Of a DNA stretch of 64,000 nt, positions 33,923 through 43,196 are shown one piece after another. Position numbers and translations under genes: made by a program. How positions within the stretch are numbered: the first letter of the stretch is position 1; every line of letters begins with the position of its first letter. Source of the DNA: an uncultured Lachnospiraceae bacterium (GTDB lineage Bacteria > Bacillota > Clostridia > Lachnospirales > Lachnospiraceae); the NCBI GenBank assembly GCA_934371475.1, contig CAKRNX010000001.1, forward strand, positions 43,757 through 107,756. Reading direction: 5' to 3'. Below the pieces are notes generated by a model. It searched no databases. It saw only the letters and a list, made by a program, of their open reading frames with translations, and was not told where the DNA came from.

Positions 33923-35302
33923 TTATGATGCCAGATTCGGCAGCGGGAAGAACTTTCCGCTTAAGAGCAGATACACTGCCGCAAATGTCAGCACAATATT
34001 GAACAGCTGTCCCACGATATACAGTGTCAGCGGTTTTCCGCCCTGGAACTGTTCTTTGATTTCACGGAAATTGGTATCCAGACCAATGCTGGTAAATGCC
34101 AGGACAAACGCCCAGTTCTTATACTGATCCAGCACACTGTTGATTGCTGAGACATTCTCTTTTCCGACAGCCGGAAGGAACACGAATGATGCAATCAGGG
34201 AAGCCGCAAAGAAACCAAGAATGAACTTCGGAAGTCTGTACCAGATTTCTGAGGTACCTATTTTTCTGCTTCCGCTCTTTCCATTGTTCTCAACTTTTGT
34301 GGCAAAAAAGACTGCCACGGCAAAAGCGATAAATCCGATCAGAATATTCTGGATGGATTTCACCAGCACCGCCACCGTCTGAGCTGTTTCACCCAGAGCC
34401 GTACCTGCCACTGTTACCGCACCTGTGGAGTCTACAGTACCGCCGATCAATGCGCCGCCCATCACTTCACCGAGCCCGGTCACACGGATCAGAACCGGTT
34501 CAAATACCATCATCAGCACGGTAAAAATAATAGAGATAGATACTGTGAGTGAAAGATCATTTTTCTTTGCCTTGCTGGCTGCACCAACTGCAATCGCTGC
34601 TGAAGTACCGCAGACAGAAGTTGCCGTTGCCATAGTAATCACAAATGGTTTGTTATCAATCTTTAACACCCTGGTTCCGAACCACCACATGAAAATGATG
34701 ACAATCGGTGTGACAATCCAAGCAATTCCGAGTCCGTATAATCCAAAATTGACGATATTCGAAAACAGTACGGAAAATCCCATGATCACCAGTCCGGCCT
34801 TGATGTAAAACTCTGTCTGGATCGCCGGTCTCAGCCATTCCGGAACACCTACCGTATTAGTGATTACAAGACCGATCAGAATCGCGAAAAATGCCCATTC
34901 CAGATAACGGTTTAATGTGTATTCCGCGCTGATAAATCTCACCAAAACTGCCAGAAGAAAAAGTCCCACAAAAGCCGGAAGGTATTTTTTCACAGACACT
35001 CCTTTCAGTTTATTTCCCACCACAAACAGTACACCGAGCACTGCCGCTGTCAGCACAAGTTTTCCGATCAGCCCTGCATTCAGCTGGTCAAAAAAGCTCG
35101 TTCCATTGCCCCAGGTACTGAATTTTGCTGCACTGAAATCGAATGCGCCGGTCAGTACCGCAAAAGAAGCGACTGCGATAATGATAAATCCGATCCACAC
35201 CGCAAGCCAGTCTTCTGTCTTCCAGAGATCGCTCAGATGAACTTTCCCTGTTGTCACCACGTTCTCTGCCGCAGCAGCCTGTTTTCTCTTCTCTTCCTTC
35301 AT
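33923..35302 (-). CDS. YeiH family putative sulfate/sulfite exporter
   Basis: 459 residues from the ATG at 35302 (RBS GGAGGAGGG), about eleven hydrophobic segments. 'FAILIGLVITNTVGVPEWLR' and 'ATSVCGTSAAIAVGAASKAK' are hallmarks of the UPF0324/YeiH family, often annotated as putative sulfate exporter. Function is not firmly proven. Its place next to an SsuABC-like transporter and sulfur-reduction genes supports a role in moving an oxidised sulfur anion, for example relieving sulfite. Confidence 0.85.
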   Translation of the reverse strand: MKEEKRKQAAAAENVVTTGKVHLSDLWKTEDWLAVWIGFIIIAVASFAVLTGAFDFSAAKFSTWGNGTSFFDQLNAGLIGKLVLTAAVLGVLFVVGNKLKGVSVKKYLPAFVGLFLLAVLVRFISAEYTLNRYLEWAFFAILIGLVITNTVGVPEWLRPAIQTEFYIKAGLVIMGFSVLFSNIVNFGLYGLGIAWIVTPIVIIFMWWFGTRVLKIDNKPFVITMATATSVCGTSAAIAVGAASKAKKNDLSLTVSISIIFTVLMMVFEPVLIRVTGLGEVMGGALIGGTVDSTGAVTVAGTALGETAQTVAVLVKSIQNILIGFIAFAVAVFFATKVENNGKSGSRKIGTSEIWYRLPKFILGFFAASLIASFVFLPAVGKENVSAINSVLDQYKNWAFVLAFTSIGLDTNFREIKEQFQGGKPLTLYIVGQLFNIVLTFAAVYLLLSGKFFPLPNLAS

Positions 35303-35338
35303 AATGCCCTCCTCCGCAAAGCGAATTTTCCACAGCTT

Positions 35339-35408
35339 AGAGCGTGTTTGAAGAACATTTCCACAAACCGAAAATGGCAGCTCACAAAAACCTTTTTCAA
35401 ACATGCTC
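35339..35408. repeat. Family A repeat, short copy
   Basis: 70 bp with ends AGAGCGTGTTTGAA and TTCAAACATGCTC. The centre is reduced to two short blocks (CCACAAACCG and GGCAGCTCACAAAAA, seen reversed in the full copies). Confidence 0.7.
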
Positions 35409-35550
35409 AGCGCTTTACGCGTCTGAAACTGAGAAAATATCTCATTGCTCTCAAATATCTTGGTACTGTTATATCGTTTCTCATACTATTTTGCTATGGA
35501 TTATCAGTATTATTTTTTCCATAGGAATTTTGTCAGACAAATTTCCTATG

Positions 35551-35627
35551 AACAAAAGCGTGTTTCGCACACCCCACGGGCCACAACTTTGGCGGCACAG
35601 CTTTTGTCCCGCGCGCGAGCAGGCTGC
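35551..35627. repeat. Family C repeat
   Basis: GAACAAAAGCGTGTTTCGCA, CACGGGCCACAACTTTGGCG and CTTTTGTCCCGCGCGCGAGC: a family C core. It is preceded by a CATAGGAA-type hairpin (35520-35550) and followed by GCCTCCCACAGCAGTTTCCT, which recurs at 43060. Confidence 0.7.
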
Positions 35628-35695
35628 ACATAAAAAACGCCTCCCACAGCAGTTTCCTGCCATGGAAAGCGTCCGCTTTATTTCTGAATTTTCTG

Positions 35696-36712
35696 TTACT
35701 GAGCGTCTGTCAGAGAGGCTTCATAAAATGATCCGTCATACCAGTCGCTGACTGCAAACTCTGTCTCAATCAGTTCGTAATCCTTTAAGAACTGTACCAC
35801 AGACTGATAATTGTTCAGGGTCTCTTCTGTTGCTCCGACTGTTGTGCAGTAATCTTCCGGGGTCGGATAGACGATATCAATCAGATCTTCACTTGTTCCT
35901 GACTGAATATAGATCTCTCTCAGGGACTCCGGATTCTCTTTTACGTATTCCTGCGCCCGTTCCAGCGCCTTGAAATATGCTGTCAGAACATCTCCGTTTT
36001 CCTCCGCGTATTCTGTGCGCGCTACCCATGAGGTAATTCTTGCAAACTCTGCCACGCCCTCTGTATCATATAACAGCTTTGCGCTTCCGCTCTGTTCCAG
36101 TGTCACACCTTTCAGCTCAGAGACAGCCGCTGCATCCACGCTTCCTCCTGCAATCGCATTCGCCGCATCCACTTCAGACATATTGACAAGTTCTACATCA
36201 TCCGGGCTCAGTCCGTTGGCTTCCAGGATCTGATACAGAATCCTCTGCATATAGCTTCCTGTCTGCACCGCTATTGTGTGTCCTTTCAGTTCTGAAACTT
36301 CAGAAATATCCAGATCATTTTTGATGATCAGATGTGTGGAGTAATCAGACGGCTGTGCATCAATCAGCACCGTATCCGCACCGTTTGCCTTTGCCACGGC
36401 GGCAGGCACATCACCCATATTTCCCACATCGATTTCGCTGCTGGCCAGCGCCTGATTGATCGCAGGTCCTGCCTTTGCGAACGGAACCGGTTCAAACTCT
36501 GCCCCGACCTTTCCAAGTTCTTCCTCAAAATATCCCTGCTGCAGGGCAATTCCTGCAAGACCCGGAAGCACATCGGAATTTACAGCTGTATACCCAAAAC
36601 GCAGGACTCTCGTATCTTCATCTGCCAGTGCCTGTACCGAAATTGCTACCGTCATCACAGCTGCCGCTGCGAATGAAATTACTGCCAGTTTCAAAATTCT
36701 TTCTTTTCTCAT
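35696..36712 (-). CDS. SsuA/TauA-like ABC transporter substrate-binding protein
   Basis: 338 residues. Signal peptide 'LKLAVISFAAAAVMTVAISV' ending ALADED, without a lipobox. The fold is the aliphatic sulfonate/nitrate/taurine class of binding proteins ('LRFGYTAVNSDVLPGLAGIA', 'AINQALASSEIDVGNMGDVP', 'ELKGHTIAVQTGSYMQRILY'). Extracellular receptor of the transporter encoded downstream (37063-38658). Ligand likely a sulfonate or sulfate-like anion given the neighbours; not proven by sequence. Confidence 0.85.
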   Translation of the reverse strand: MRKERILKLAVISFAAAAVMTVAISVQALADEDTRVLRFGYTAVNSDVLPGLAGIALQQGYFEEELGKVGAEFEPVPFAKAGPAINQALASSEIDVGNMGDVPAAVAKANGADTVLIDAQPSDYSTHLIIKNDLDISEVSELKGHTIAVQTGSYMQRILYQILEANGLSPDDVELVNMSEVDAANAIAGGSVDAAAVSELKGVTLEQSGSAKLLYDTEGVAEFARITSWVARTEYAEENGDVLTAYFKALERAQEYVKENPESLREIYIQSGTSEDLIDIVYPTPEDYCTTVGATEETLNNYQSVVQFLKDYELIETEFAVSDWYDGSFYEASLTDAQ

Positions 36713-36850
36713 AATGACTCCTCCTCGTCTCTGATGCTGTTTCTATTCCGGAATTTTCCGCATCTGTGTTATGAGATTGTTTATACCCTATCTGTCCGGA
36801 AATTGCTATGGAATATTGTCTGAATTATTTCCTCAAATTCCAGTTCAGGA

Positions 36851-36890
36851 TTCAGGAATGCTCCGGCATTCTTGCTACGAGGTGCGCAGA
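36851..36890. repeat. Family B repeat, partial
   Basis: TTCAGGAATGCTCCGGCATT, GCTACGAGGTGCGCAGAAGG: the left half of family B, ending seven bases before a family A copy. Confidence 0.6.
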
Positions 36891-36897
36891 AGGCCAA

Positions 36898-37058
36898 GAG
36901 CGTGTTTGAAAAAGGCTTTTCGTGAGCTGCGAGTTCCAGTTTGTGGGAGATTTCGCCCGAATGAGGGCGGCGTAGCGGGGCTACGTCAACCGAATAAGGG
37001 CAAAATATACCGCAAAGTGGGGATTGCAGATCGCGGAAATGTTTTTTCAAACACGCTC
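36898..37058. repeat. Family A repeat, copy 2 (full length)
   Basis: 161 bp with perfect 15-bp terminal inverted repeats (GAGCGTGTTTGAAAA). The interior is nearly identical to the copy at 3310-3471, about 33 kb away, so spread is recent or conversion is ongoing. It sits between the substrate-binding protein and ATPase genes. Confidence 0.85.
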
Positions 37059-37062
37059 CAGA

Positions 37063-37845
37063 TCAGATCACATAATCTGTCAGTTCTTCTACTTCACCGA
37101 AGAACTTTCTGTAAACCTTTCTTCTTACATAGCCAAAATTCTCGCTCGCACGGTTGCGTGTATGTCCCAGTTCTTTGCACGATATCACGCTCTGTACATT
37201 CGCCGGCCGGTTTCCGAGAATGATAATCCGGTCACTCAGGTAAATAGCCTCGTCGATATCATGTGTGACAAGGATCATCGTCTTCTGCTCTTCTCTCCAG
37301 ATCCTGAGCATCTCCTTCTGCATCTGAATCCTGGTCAGGGCATCCAGTGCCCCAAACGGCTCATCCAGAAGCAGCACCTGCGGATTATGCATCAGCGCGC
37401 GTGCAATGGAAGCTCTCTGCGCCATACCACCCGAAAGCTGCCGGGGATAGGCTTTCTCAAACCCGTCCAGCGACACCAGATGGATCAGCTCGCGGATTTT
37501 CTGCTCCCGCGCCTCCTTTGCCTCTCCATATACGCCAAACTCCAGGTTGTCATGCACAGTCAGCCAGGGCAGCAGACGGTGATCCTGAAAAATCATGCCA
37601 CGGTCAGTTCCCGGTCCTTTAATCTCCTGATCGCCCAGACAGATAGATCCCTCATATTCCTCAAGTCCTGCGATAATCCGCAGCAGCGTGCTCTTGCCGC
37701 AGCCGCTGTGCCCTATGATGCTGATAAATTCTCCCGGCTCTACTGTCAGATTCACATTCTGCAGCACAAAATGTTTTTCACCGTTCACCTGATAATATTT
37801 ATTCAGTCCCCTGATGACAATCTTCTTGTCCGACTGCTGATCCAT
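37063..37845 (-). CDS. SsuB/TauB-like ABC transporter ATPase
   Basis: 260 residues: Walker A 'GHSGCGKST', Q-loop 'MIFQDHRLLPWLTVHDNLEF', signature 'LSGGMAQRASIARALMHNPQ', Walker B 'LLLDEPFGALDA', H-loop 'LVTHDIDEAIYLSDR'. The LPWLTVxDN and EPFGALDA forms are typical of nitrate/sulfonate/taurine importers. Couples ATP hydrolysis to import with the permease encoded upstream. Confidence 0.92.
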   Translation of the reverse strand: MDQQSDKKIVIRGLNKYYQVNGEKHFVLQNVNLTVEPGEFISIIGHSGCGKSTLLRIIAGLEEYEGSICLGDQEIKGPGTDRGMIFQDHRLLPWLTVHDNLEFGVYGEAKEAREQKIRELIHLVSLDGFEKAYPRQLSGGMAQRASIARALMHNPQVLLLDEPFGALDALTRIQMQKEMLRIWREEQKTMILVTHDIDEAIYLSDRIIILGNRPANVQSVISCKELGHTRNRASENFGYVRRKVYRKFFGEVEELTDYVI

Positions 37846-37863
37846 GTCCTTTTCCTCCTATCC

Positions 37864-38658
37864 TCATGCCTTCCAGGTCTCAAACCGCTCTGTCAGCTTG
37901 CCAAGGCCCTTATCCAGCAGCCATCCAAGCACACCAATCACAATAATATCCACCAGCATAATATCCGATTTTAACAGCTGCTGGGCTGTTGTGATCCGAA
38001 ATCCCAGACCGCTTGTCGCTCCCATCATTTCTGCCGCAACAACAGACGTCCAGGCCATTCCGGCTCCAAGACGCAGACCGGTGCAGACAAACGGAAGCGC
38101 AGATGGAATATAGATTTTTGTAATGACATCTTTCTTCGTTACCCTGTACAGTCTGACCAGATCCAGATAGGCGGGATTCGTATTCTGAACACCTTTGATC
38201 GTATTTACCAGAACAGGGAAAAAAGCGCCTCTTGCTACCAGTACAATTTTCGCCGTATCCCCGATTCCGAACCATAAAATAATCAGCGGAAACCAGGCCA
38301 GTCCCGGGATCTGGCGAACGCCGTCAAAAATAATGGCAAAAAATTTATTGACACGCGAAAAGATCCCCATCACAACGCCAAACACCAGCCCCAGCAACGC
38401 ACCTGCCGCATAGCCGCGCAGCACGCTGGAAAGGCTCGCCAGAACATCCTTCGGCAGCTGTCCTGACTGGCACTGCGAAAGAAAACTCTGCCACACACTG
38501 ACCGGTGCCGGCAGGAGAAGCTTTGAGACACTGCCGTCCATCACCGCCTTCTGCCAGATGATAATTAAAATAATCGGAAAAGCACTGTAATTGATGATAT
38601 CAAGGAACACTTTCGTGAAATTCCCCGAAGCACGTTTTTTCTCCATATTTCTGCCCAT
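37864..38658 (-). CDS. SsuC/TauC-like ABC transporter permease
   Basis: 264 residues with about six membrane segments. 'LSSVLRGYAAGALLGLVFGV', 'IPGLAWFPLIILWFGIGDTA' and 'GAGMAWTSVVAAEMMGATSG' are the family motifs, including the EAA-loop. Lies between the second flavoprotein-type operon and the ATPase gene, 18 bases before the latter. Confidence 0.92.
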   Translation of the reverse strand: MGRNMEKKRASGNFTKVFLDIINYSAFPIILIIIWQKAVMDGSVSKLLLPAPVSVWQSFLSQCQSGQLPKDVLASLSSVLRGYAAGALLGLVFGVVMGIFSRVNKFFAIIFDGVRQIPGLAWFPLIILWFGIGDTAKIVLVARGAFFPVLVNTIKGVQNTNPAYLDLVRLYRVTKKDVITKIYIPSALPFVCTGLRLGAGMAWTSVVAAEMMGATSGLGFRITTAQQLLKSDIMLVDIIVIGVLGWLLDKGLGKLTERFETWKA

Positions 38659-38701
38659 TCTTTCTGTATATTTTCTGTTCTGTTTTCCCTGAAAACGGAA
38701 A

Positions 38702-40417
38702 TTACCCGGCCAGAGTAAAATTAAAATTATCGGAATAATGACGCTCTAGCGGAAACTTATAGCGCTCCAGCGGAACCGGTTTTTTATAGCTGACCAGATC
38801 GCTTCCTTCTCTGCGAAATACCAGCCATGCCAGCCATTCCTCATCCCGATAGGTCGGATAATCTTCCCGGAAATGGCCTCCGCGCGATTCTGTCCTCTCT
38901 CTGGAAGCACGGATAAAGAGTTCCGTTGCCGTATAAATTCCCCTCACTTCCACCAGCTTTAACAGTTCATGCGGATCTTCTGCCCGCATATGTTCCATTT
39001 CTTCTTTTAGAGCCGCCAGTTTCTCTGCCGCTTCTGCCAGGCTTTTTTCTGACTTTATGATACATACTTCATAGGGAAATACAATTTCCTGGATTTTTCT
39101 GAGCACTTCCTTTGGTGTACTTCCCTCTTTTTGCATCCGCATTTCCAGAGTATCAATATACTGCTGCGCCTCACTTCGTTCAAAAGATATCTCCCGGATC
39201 CTGCTCTCCAGATCCTCTGTCACTGTATTTCCGGTCAGATATCCGCCCTGCGCGGCTGTAGACAGACCGAAACCGCCGATATACACGCCGGGATCCAGGC
39301 AGGTACAGTCTCCGACCGCATAAAGCCCCGGAATATTTGTGCGGTGTCCCAGATCCACCACCATTCCCCCAAAGCTGCACATCAGCTGCGGATTCCACTC
39401 AATTCTGTCTCTGAAAAAATCAGTTCCGAGTTCCTTCATCTTCTGGTAATTCAGTGCCTGCCAGCCATGTTTTGGTTTGATGACATCAATCTTGGACTGA
39501 TCCAGATTACTGATATCAAAATAAATCGGAGCCCGTCCCGCTCTCGCTTCCATTGTCATGCCAAGCGTCACATAATGGGGATCCGTATTATCCCCGAAAT
39601 TCGGCGAATATCGTTTCATGAAATTTTCGCCATTTTTGTTTACATACTTTGCTCCAAGCGGCAGAAACGTTGTCTGTCCCTCCCATGAAAACTCTTTTGG
39701 CGTATTCCAGACGCGTCCGAACTCAAAATTGGATACTTCCACGCCTGCCCGCAGCACCATATCGACCCATTCACCGGTCGAAGTATTCTTCATATAGGAG
39801 GGTTTCCATCCCGCCATTCCACAGGCAAGAACGACTGCCTTCGCATGAAAGATGTATGCCGTTCCTTCCACGCTGTGAAATCCGACAGCACCGACAATCT
39901 GTCCCTCTTTTTTAATCAGATCCGTGATCTGTACTCTGCCCATCCGGCGCACGCCAAGCTCCTTCGCCCAGTTTACCAGTGCATTTGTCAGTCTCTCTCC
40001 GCCGTATCCTTTTTCTTTTGTGACATAAAGTTTGTAATGATCCAGATGACGCTGGGGCACTCCGTGAAATTTTCCATCTTCATCCTTCAGATACTCGCAG
40101 CCCCTGCTCAGATAATCCTGAAACCGGTCATAAATACCTCCGATCAGCGCTTCCATCATTTCCTGATCGCACAGCCCATCCCAGTAGTACACCAGATCCC
40201 TGACCCAATCATCCACATTTTCGTCCGGCATAATCGCATCAAAATCTCCTCCCGAAAGGGACATCAGTCCGCCCCAGTCTTTCGGTCCTTTATCAACAAT
40301 CAGCACATCTTTACCGGCATTTCTCGTCTTAAACTGGTTTGCACTCCAAAGCCCTCCCGGACCTCCGCCTACAACCAGCAGATCTGTTTTAATTTCTTCT
40401 ATTTCGTTAAAGTACAC
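38702..40417 (-). CDS. AprA/FrdA-like FAD oxidoreductase 1
   Basis: 571 residues from a GTG at 40417, chosen because GGAGG lies nine bases upstream; an ATG at 40480 would overlap the ferredoxin gene by 44 bases. FAD motif 'DLLVVGGGPGGLWSANQF', then 'DKGPKDWGGLMSLSGGDFDA', and C-terminal 'TNIPGLYAVGDCTCLDPGVY'. Belongs with adenylylsulfate reductase AprA and fumarate reductase flavoproteins. It pairs with a two-cluster ferredoxin encoded 19 bases upstream, as in AprAB. Context (SsuABC-like transporter, sulfite reductase, CysK, MetY) points to reduction of an oxidised sulfur compound. True APS reductase activity would need sulfate adenylyltransferase, which is not in the window. Confidence 0.75.
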   Translation of the reverse strand: MYFNEIEEIKTDLLVVGGGPGGLWSANQFKTRNAGKDVLIVDKGPKDWGGLMSLSGGDFDAIMPDENVDDWVRDLVYYWDGLCDQEMMEALIGGIYDRFQDYLSRGCEYLKDEDGKFHGVPQRHLDHYKLYVTKEKGYGGERLTNALVNWAKELGVRRMGRVQITDLIKKEGQIVGAVGFHSVEGTAYIFHAKAVVLACGMAGWKPSYMKNTSTGEWVDMVLRAGVEVSNFEFGRVWNTPKEFSWEGQTTFLPLGAKYVNKNGENFMKRYSPNFGDNTDPHYVTLGMTMEARAGRAPIYFDISNLDQSKIDVIKPKHGWQALNYQKMKELGTDFFRDRIEWNPQLMCSFGGMVVDLGHRTNIPGLYAVGDCTCLDPGVYIGGFGLSTAAQGGYLTGNTVTEDLESRIREISFERSEAQQYIDTLEMRMQKEGSTPKEVLRKIQEIVFPYEVCIIKSEKSLAEAAEKLAALKEEMEHMRAEDPHELLKLVEVRGIYTATELFIRASRERTESRGGHFREDYPTYRDEEWLAWLVFRREGSDLVSYKKPVPLERYKFPLERHYSDNFNFTLAG

Positions 40418-40436
40418 TGTTGTATTCCTCCATCCG

Positions 40437-40685
40437 TCAGTTCCCGGAAATTTCTGTTCTTCCGGCAGCCTCTGTCTCATATACCCGTGGCAGAACTTCT
40501 TTATGCGGATCTACCTCAATTGCGCCGACAGGACATTTTCTCTCACAGACGTAACAGGTCATGCAGTCATCCGGGTAGGCAATGAACGCCTGTCCGCTTT
40601 CACTGATTCTTATGGTATCCAGCGGACACCTGTCCGCACACACTCCGCATCCGATACATCTGTCCTGATTAATAAAGACAATCAT
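40437..40685 (-). CDS. AprB-like 2[4Fe-4S] ferredoxin 1
   Basis: 82 residues with two Cys clusters, 'CIGCGVCADRCPLD' and 'CMTCYVCERKCPVG', then a hydrophilic tail of about 25 residues. RBS GGAGG. The size and tight coupling to the following flavoprotein gene match the beta subunit of AprAB-type enzymes. Confidence 0.85.
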   Translation of the reverse strand: MIVFINQDRCIGCGVCADRCPLDTIRISESGQAFIAYPDDCMTCYVCERKCPVGAIEVDPHKEVLPRVYETEAAGRTEISGN

Positions 40686-40706
40686 ACTTTTTCCTCCATC
40701 CTGACT

Positions 40707-42380
40707 CTATCTCATTCTCATTGGCCGGAACTCCATATGAGTCTCCCCACTCTCATCCCGGTAAATCGTCTGGAACACATTGTTGAGCAGCGGATTGGTA
40801 TATGTATAATCCACACGGTGATGATGTCCTCTAGTTTCTTTTCTGTTTTCCGAAGTCAGGGCAACTGCTTCCCCCAGATCAATCAGATCCAACACTTCCA
40901 TCGCCCGCATCAGCTGGTGGGAGTCCTCACAGGAAATTTCAGCCAGTGTATAGTCTCTCAGATCGTTCAGATACTTGATCCCTGCGCGGAGCATATCCTC
41001 TGACCGCACCTTCAGTCCTACATAATCTCCCATAATCTGCTGCAGCGTTGAGTTTGCTTCCAGCCAGTCAGCACCGTTTTCTCTGTTCATATACGTTTCG
41101 TACTGTTTCTGACGCTGCCTGATCAGCGGATGGCTCTCCACTGACTCCTCCGGCACAGTCCTGATATACTCCGCTACACATTCTGCCGCTGTTTTTCCCC
41201 AGACAGACGCATTTGTGATATTTCCGCGGACATTTCCACAGCAGACTCCCGCAGCATAGATCCCCGGTACATTCGTCGCTGCATGAATGTCGATCTCTAT
41301 CCCTCTCTGCCCCAGAGAATAGTCGTAGCTGCCAAATTCTACCATAGTTTTTGACAGATCAATGCCTCTCTGATGACAGTAATCCGTGATCGAATCAATT
41401 CCTTCGCTCTCAAAAGCACGTTCCTGATACGCAAGATCTTCCGGTGTACACTGCGTGCAGTTCATATAGGTCGGCCCCGTACCATTCGCCAGCCTTTCCC
41501 CAAAGATCGTCGGCCAGATATCCATCATGGCATCCCCGGTCTCTCTGTTTGGCTTTTGGCAGAACGGGCTGATCGATTTTCCATTGATATCTGACAGGAC
41601 TCCGATCCAGGTCGCCTTGCCTGACCGGTGAAATCCTTTGATCCCGGCGTGAATATACGGAACATCCAGATTAATCAGCTTTACACCTGCCCGGTACGCA
41701 ATCGCCGCACCGCCGGCCGCTGCCGGACAGCTGTGCGTGTTAAAAATATAGGTGGGATTTCCGTGCGGATACAGCCGCATTGCCTGCGCTGTCGCAACCA
41801 GAACCGCTTTGCACTGAAACACAACCAGTTCCGGGTCATCCTCCTGAATAGAAAATCCGACTGCTCCCACGGCGCGCCCTTCTTTATTTTTCAGAATATC
41901 ATTGATAAATACCTTGTTATAAATCCTGGCGCCCCTTTTCAACGCCGTCTCTGTCAGTATTTTTTTCTGGTCTGCGCCGTCGTATTTCAGATGATATCTC
42001 TGCCGGTTCGGCATCGCATGGCCCTCAAAACGGTAGGTTCCTGTCGGCCTCATACGGATCCCCAGGCTCTCCCATTCCTGCACAATCTCAAAGCTGCGGC
42101 GCATCATGTAACGCAATAGATCCAGATCCTGCCAGGGTCCTTCCATTGTCTCCCGGATCTGGCTGATCACAAGATCAAAATCTGTCCCGTGGCACTCGGG
42201 AATGTAGCACATGTAATGGTCATTGCCGTTTGCTCCGTTTCCGGACCGTCTGGTATCTGCCTTTTCCGCTACTGCCACATCAACGCCGAGACCTGCCGCT
42301 GTCAGTGCAGCCTCCAGACCTGCGATCCCGCCTCCGATAATGAGGAAGTCCGTTTTTATGATTTTGCTTTTCTCACTCAT
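40707..42380 (-). CDS. AprA/FrdA-like FAD oxidoreductase 2
   Basis: 557 residues from the ATG at 42380, which overlaps the upstream ferredoxin gene end by eight bases (ATGAGTGA). FAD motif 'DFLIIGGGIAGLEAALTAAG', then 'RRSGNGANGNDHYMC', 'YNKVFINDILKNKEGRAVGA' and C-terminal 'TNVPGIYAAGVCCGNVRGNI'. Paralogous in plan to the flavoprotein at 38702 but clearly divergent, so the two probably act on different substrates or steps. Redox partner: the ferredoxin just upstream. Confidence 0.75.
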   Translation of the reverse strand: MSEKSKIIKTDFLIIGGGIAGLEAALTAAGLGVDVAVAEKADTRRSGNGANGNDHYMCYIPECHGTDFDLVISQIRETMEGPWQDLDLLRYMMRRSFEIVQEWESLGIRMRPTGTYRFEGHAMPNRQRYHLKYDGADQKKILTETALKRGARIYNKVFINDILKNKEGRAVGAVGFSIQEDDPELVVFQCKAVLVATAQAMRLYPHGNPTYIFNTHSCPAAAGGAAIAYRAGVKLINLDVPYIHAGIKGFHRSGKATWIGVLSDINGKSISPFCQKPNRETGDAMMDIWPTIFGERLANGTGPTYMNCTQCTPEDLAYQERAFESEGIDSITDYCHQRGIDLSKTMVEFGSYDYSLGQRGIEIDIHAATNVPGIYAAGVCCGNVRGNITNASVWGKTAAECVAEYIRTVPEESVESHPLIRQRQKQYETYMNRENGADWLEANSTLQQIMGDYVGLKVRSEDMLRAGIKYLNDLRDYTLAEISCEDSHQLMRAMEVLDLIDLGEAVALTSENRKETRGHHHRVDYTYTNPLLNNVFQTIYRDESGETHMEFRPMRMR

Positions 42381-42612
42381 TTGTTTTTTCCTCCGGCACA
42401 TCCATTGTATACATCATATGTGATAGCGGGTAACGCATGGAAATTGCCCCTGCCGGACATTCTTTCTTACATGCCAGACAGTGCCAGCATTCATACGGAT
42501 ATTTGATCAGAATTTCTCCCGGCTGCTTTCCTGCCCGGAACACATCCAGCGGACAGATCTGAACACATCTTTTGCATTTGATACATTTCTGTCGGTCAAT
42601 TATTGGCGGCAT
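42373..42612 (-). CDS. AprB-like 2[4Fe-4S] ferredoxin 2
   Basis: 79 residues from the ATG at 42612 (RBS AGGGGGAG). Clusters 'CIKCKRCVQICPLDVF' and 'CWHCLACKKECPAGAI', preceded by 'PPIIDRQK'. APS-reductase beta subunits begin similarly (PxxxxxxKCxxCxxC...CPxDxM), so a role as AprB-like partner of the overlapping flavoprotein gene is likely. Confidence 0.82.
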   Translation of the reverse strand: MPPIIDRQKCIKCKRCVQICPLDVFRAGKQPGEILIKYPYECWHCLACKKECPAGAISMRYPLSHMMYTMDVPEEKTNE

Positions 42613-42771
42613 ACCATCACACTCCCCCTGAAGTATTGATTTTATTTTAATGTCCATTCTATTGATTTTTCTCCGGATATCTATGGAAAAAGTACAGAAT
42701 ATTTTCCATGTTAATTTTTTCAGACAAATTTCCATATTTTTTATTTTACAGGGCACACTTTCCTGCAAAAG

Positions 42772-42988
42772 AACAAAAGTGTGCTTTGCACACCCCGCGG
42801 GCTACAACTTCGGCAGCACAGCTTTTGTTCCGCGCGCGAGCAGGCTTCTTCTCTGCGAGCTGCGCATCTTGCCGGAGGCTTTTTATTTCACAGGACGCAA
42901 TTTCCTGTGAAATAAAAAAGTGTGTGTTGCACATTCCGTAAGCCACTATTCTGGCAGCACAACTTTTTATTTTGCGCGGGCAGACTGC
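42772..42988. repeat. Two family C repeats in tandem with a TTTCACAGGA hairpin
   Basis: Family C core at 42772-42847, palindrome TTTCACAGGA/TCCTGTGAAA at 42886-42912, and a degenerate second core to about 42988. The stretch 42989-43128 holds CACTGCCTGTTGCTTTTTGC and CCTCCCACAACAGTTTCCTG blocks also seen near 47000 and 35640. No gene between 42613 and 43196. Confidence 0.7.
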
Positions 42989-43128
42989 ATAGTCTCCACC
43001 CACTGCCTGTTGCTTTTTGCAATTGAAGCAGGGGACATATCTGTTCCGATTAAAAAACGCCTCCCACAACAGTTTCCTGTCATGAAAAGCGTTCGCTTTA
43101 TTTCTAGTTCTATTCTTTTTTATTATTT

Positions 43129-43192
43129 AGATTACGATGTCAAAAAATCTATCCACATCTGTGCTTCGCACTCCCACAATCTGTAATCCTGT
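43129..43192. repeat. Family D repeat
   Basis: GATTACGATGTCAAAAAATC ... CTGTGCTTCGCACTCC ... CTGTAATC: terminal GATTAC/GTAATC with the family D core, directly after the cysK stop. Confidence 0.55.
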
Positions 43193-43196
43193 CAAG

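Noticed and set aside
37024..37974. 316-codon plus-strand frame over the transporter genes
   Set aside because: Antisense to the SsuB- and SsuC-like genes and starting inside a family A repeat.
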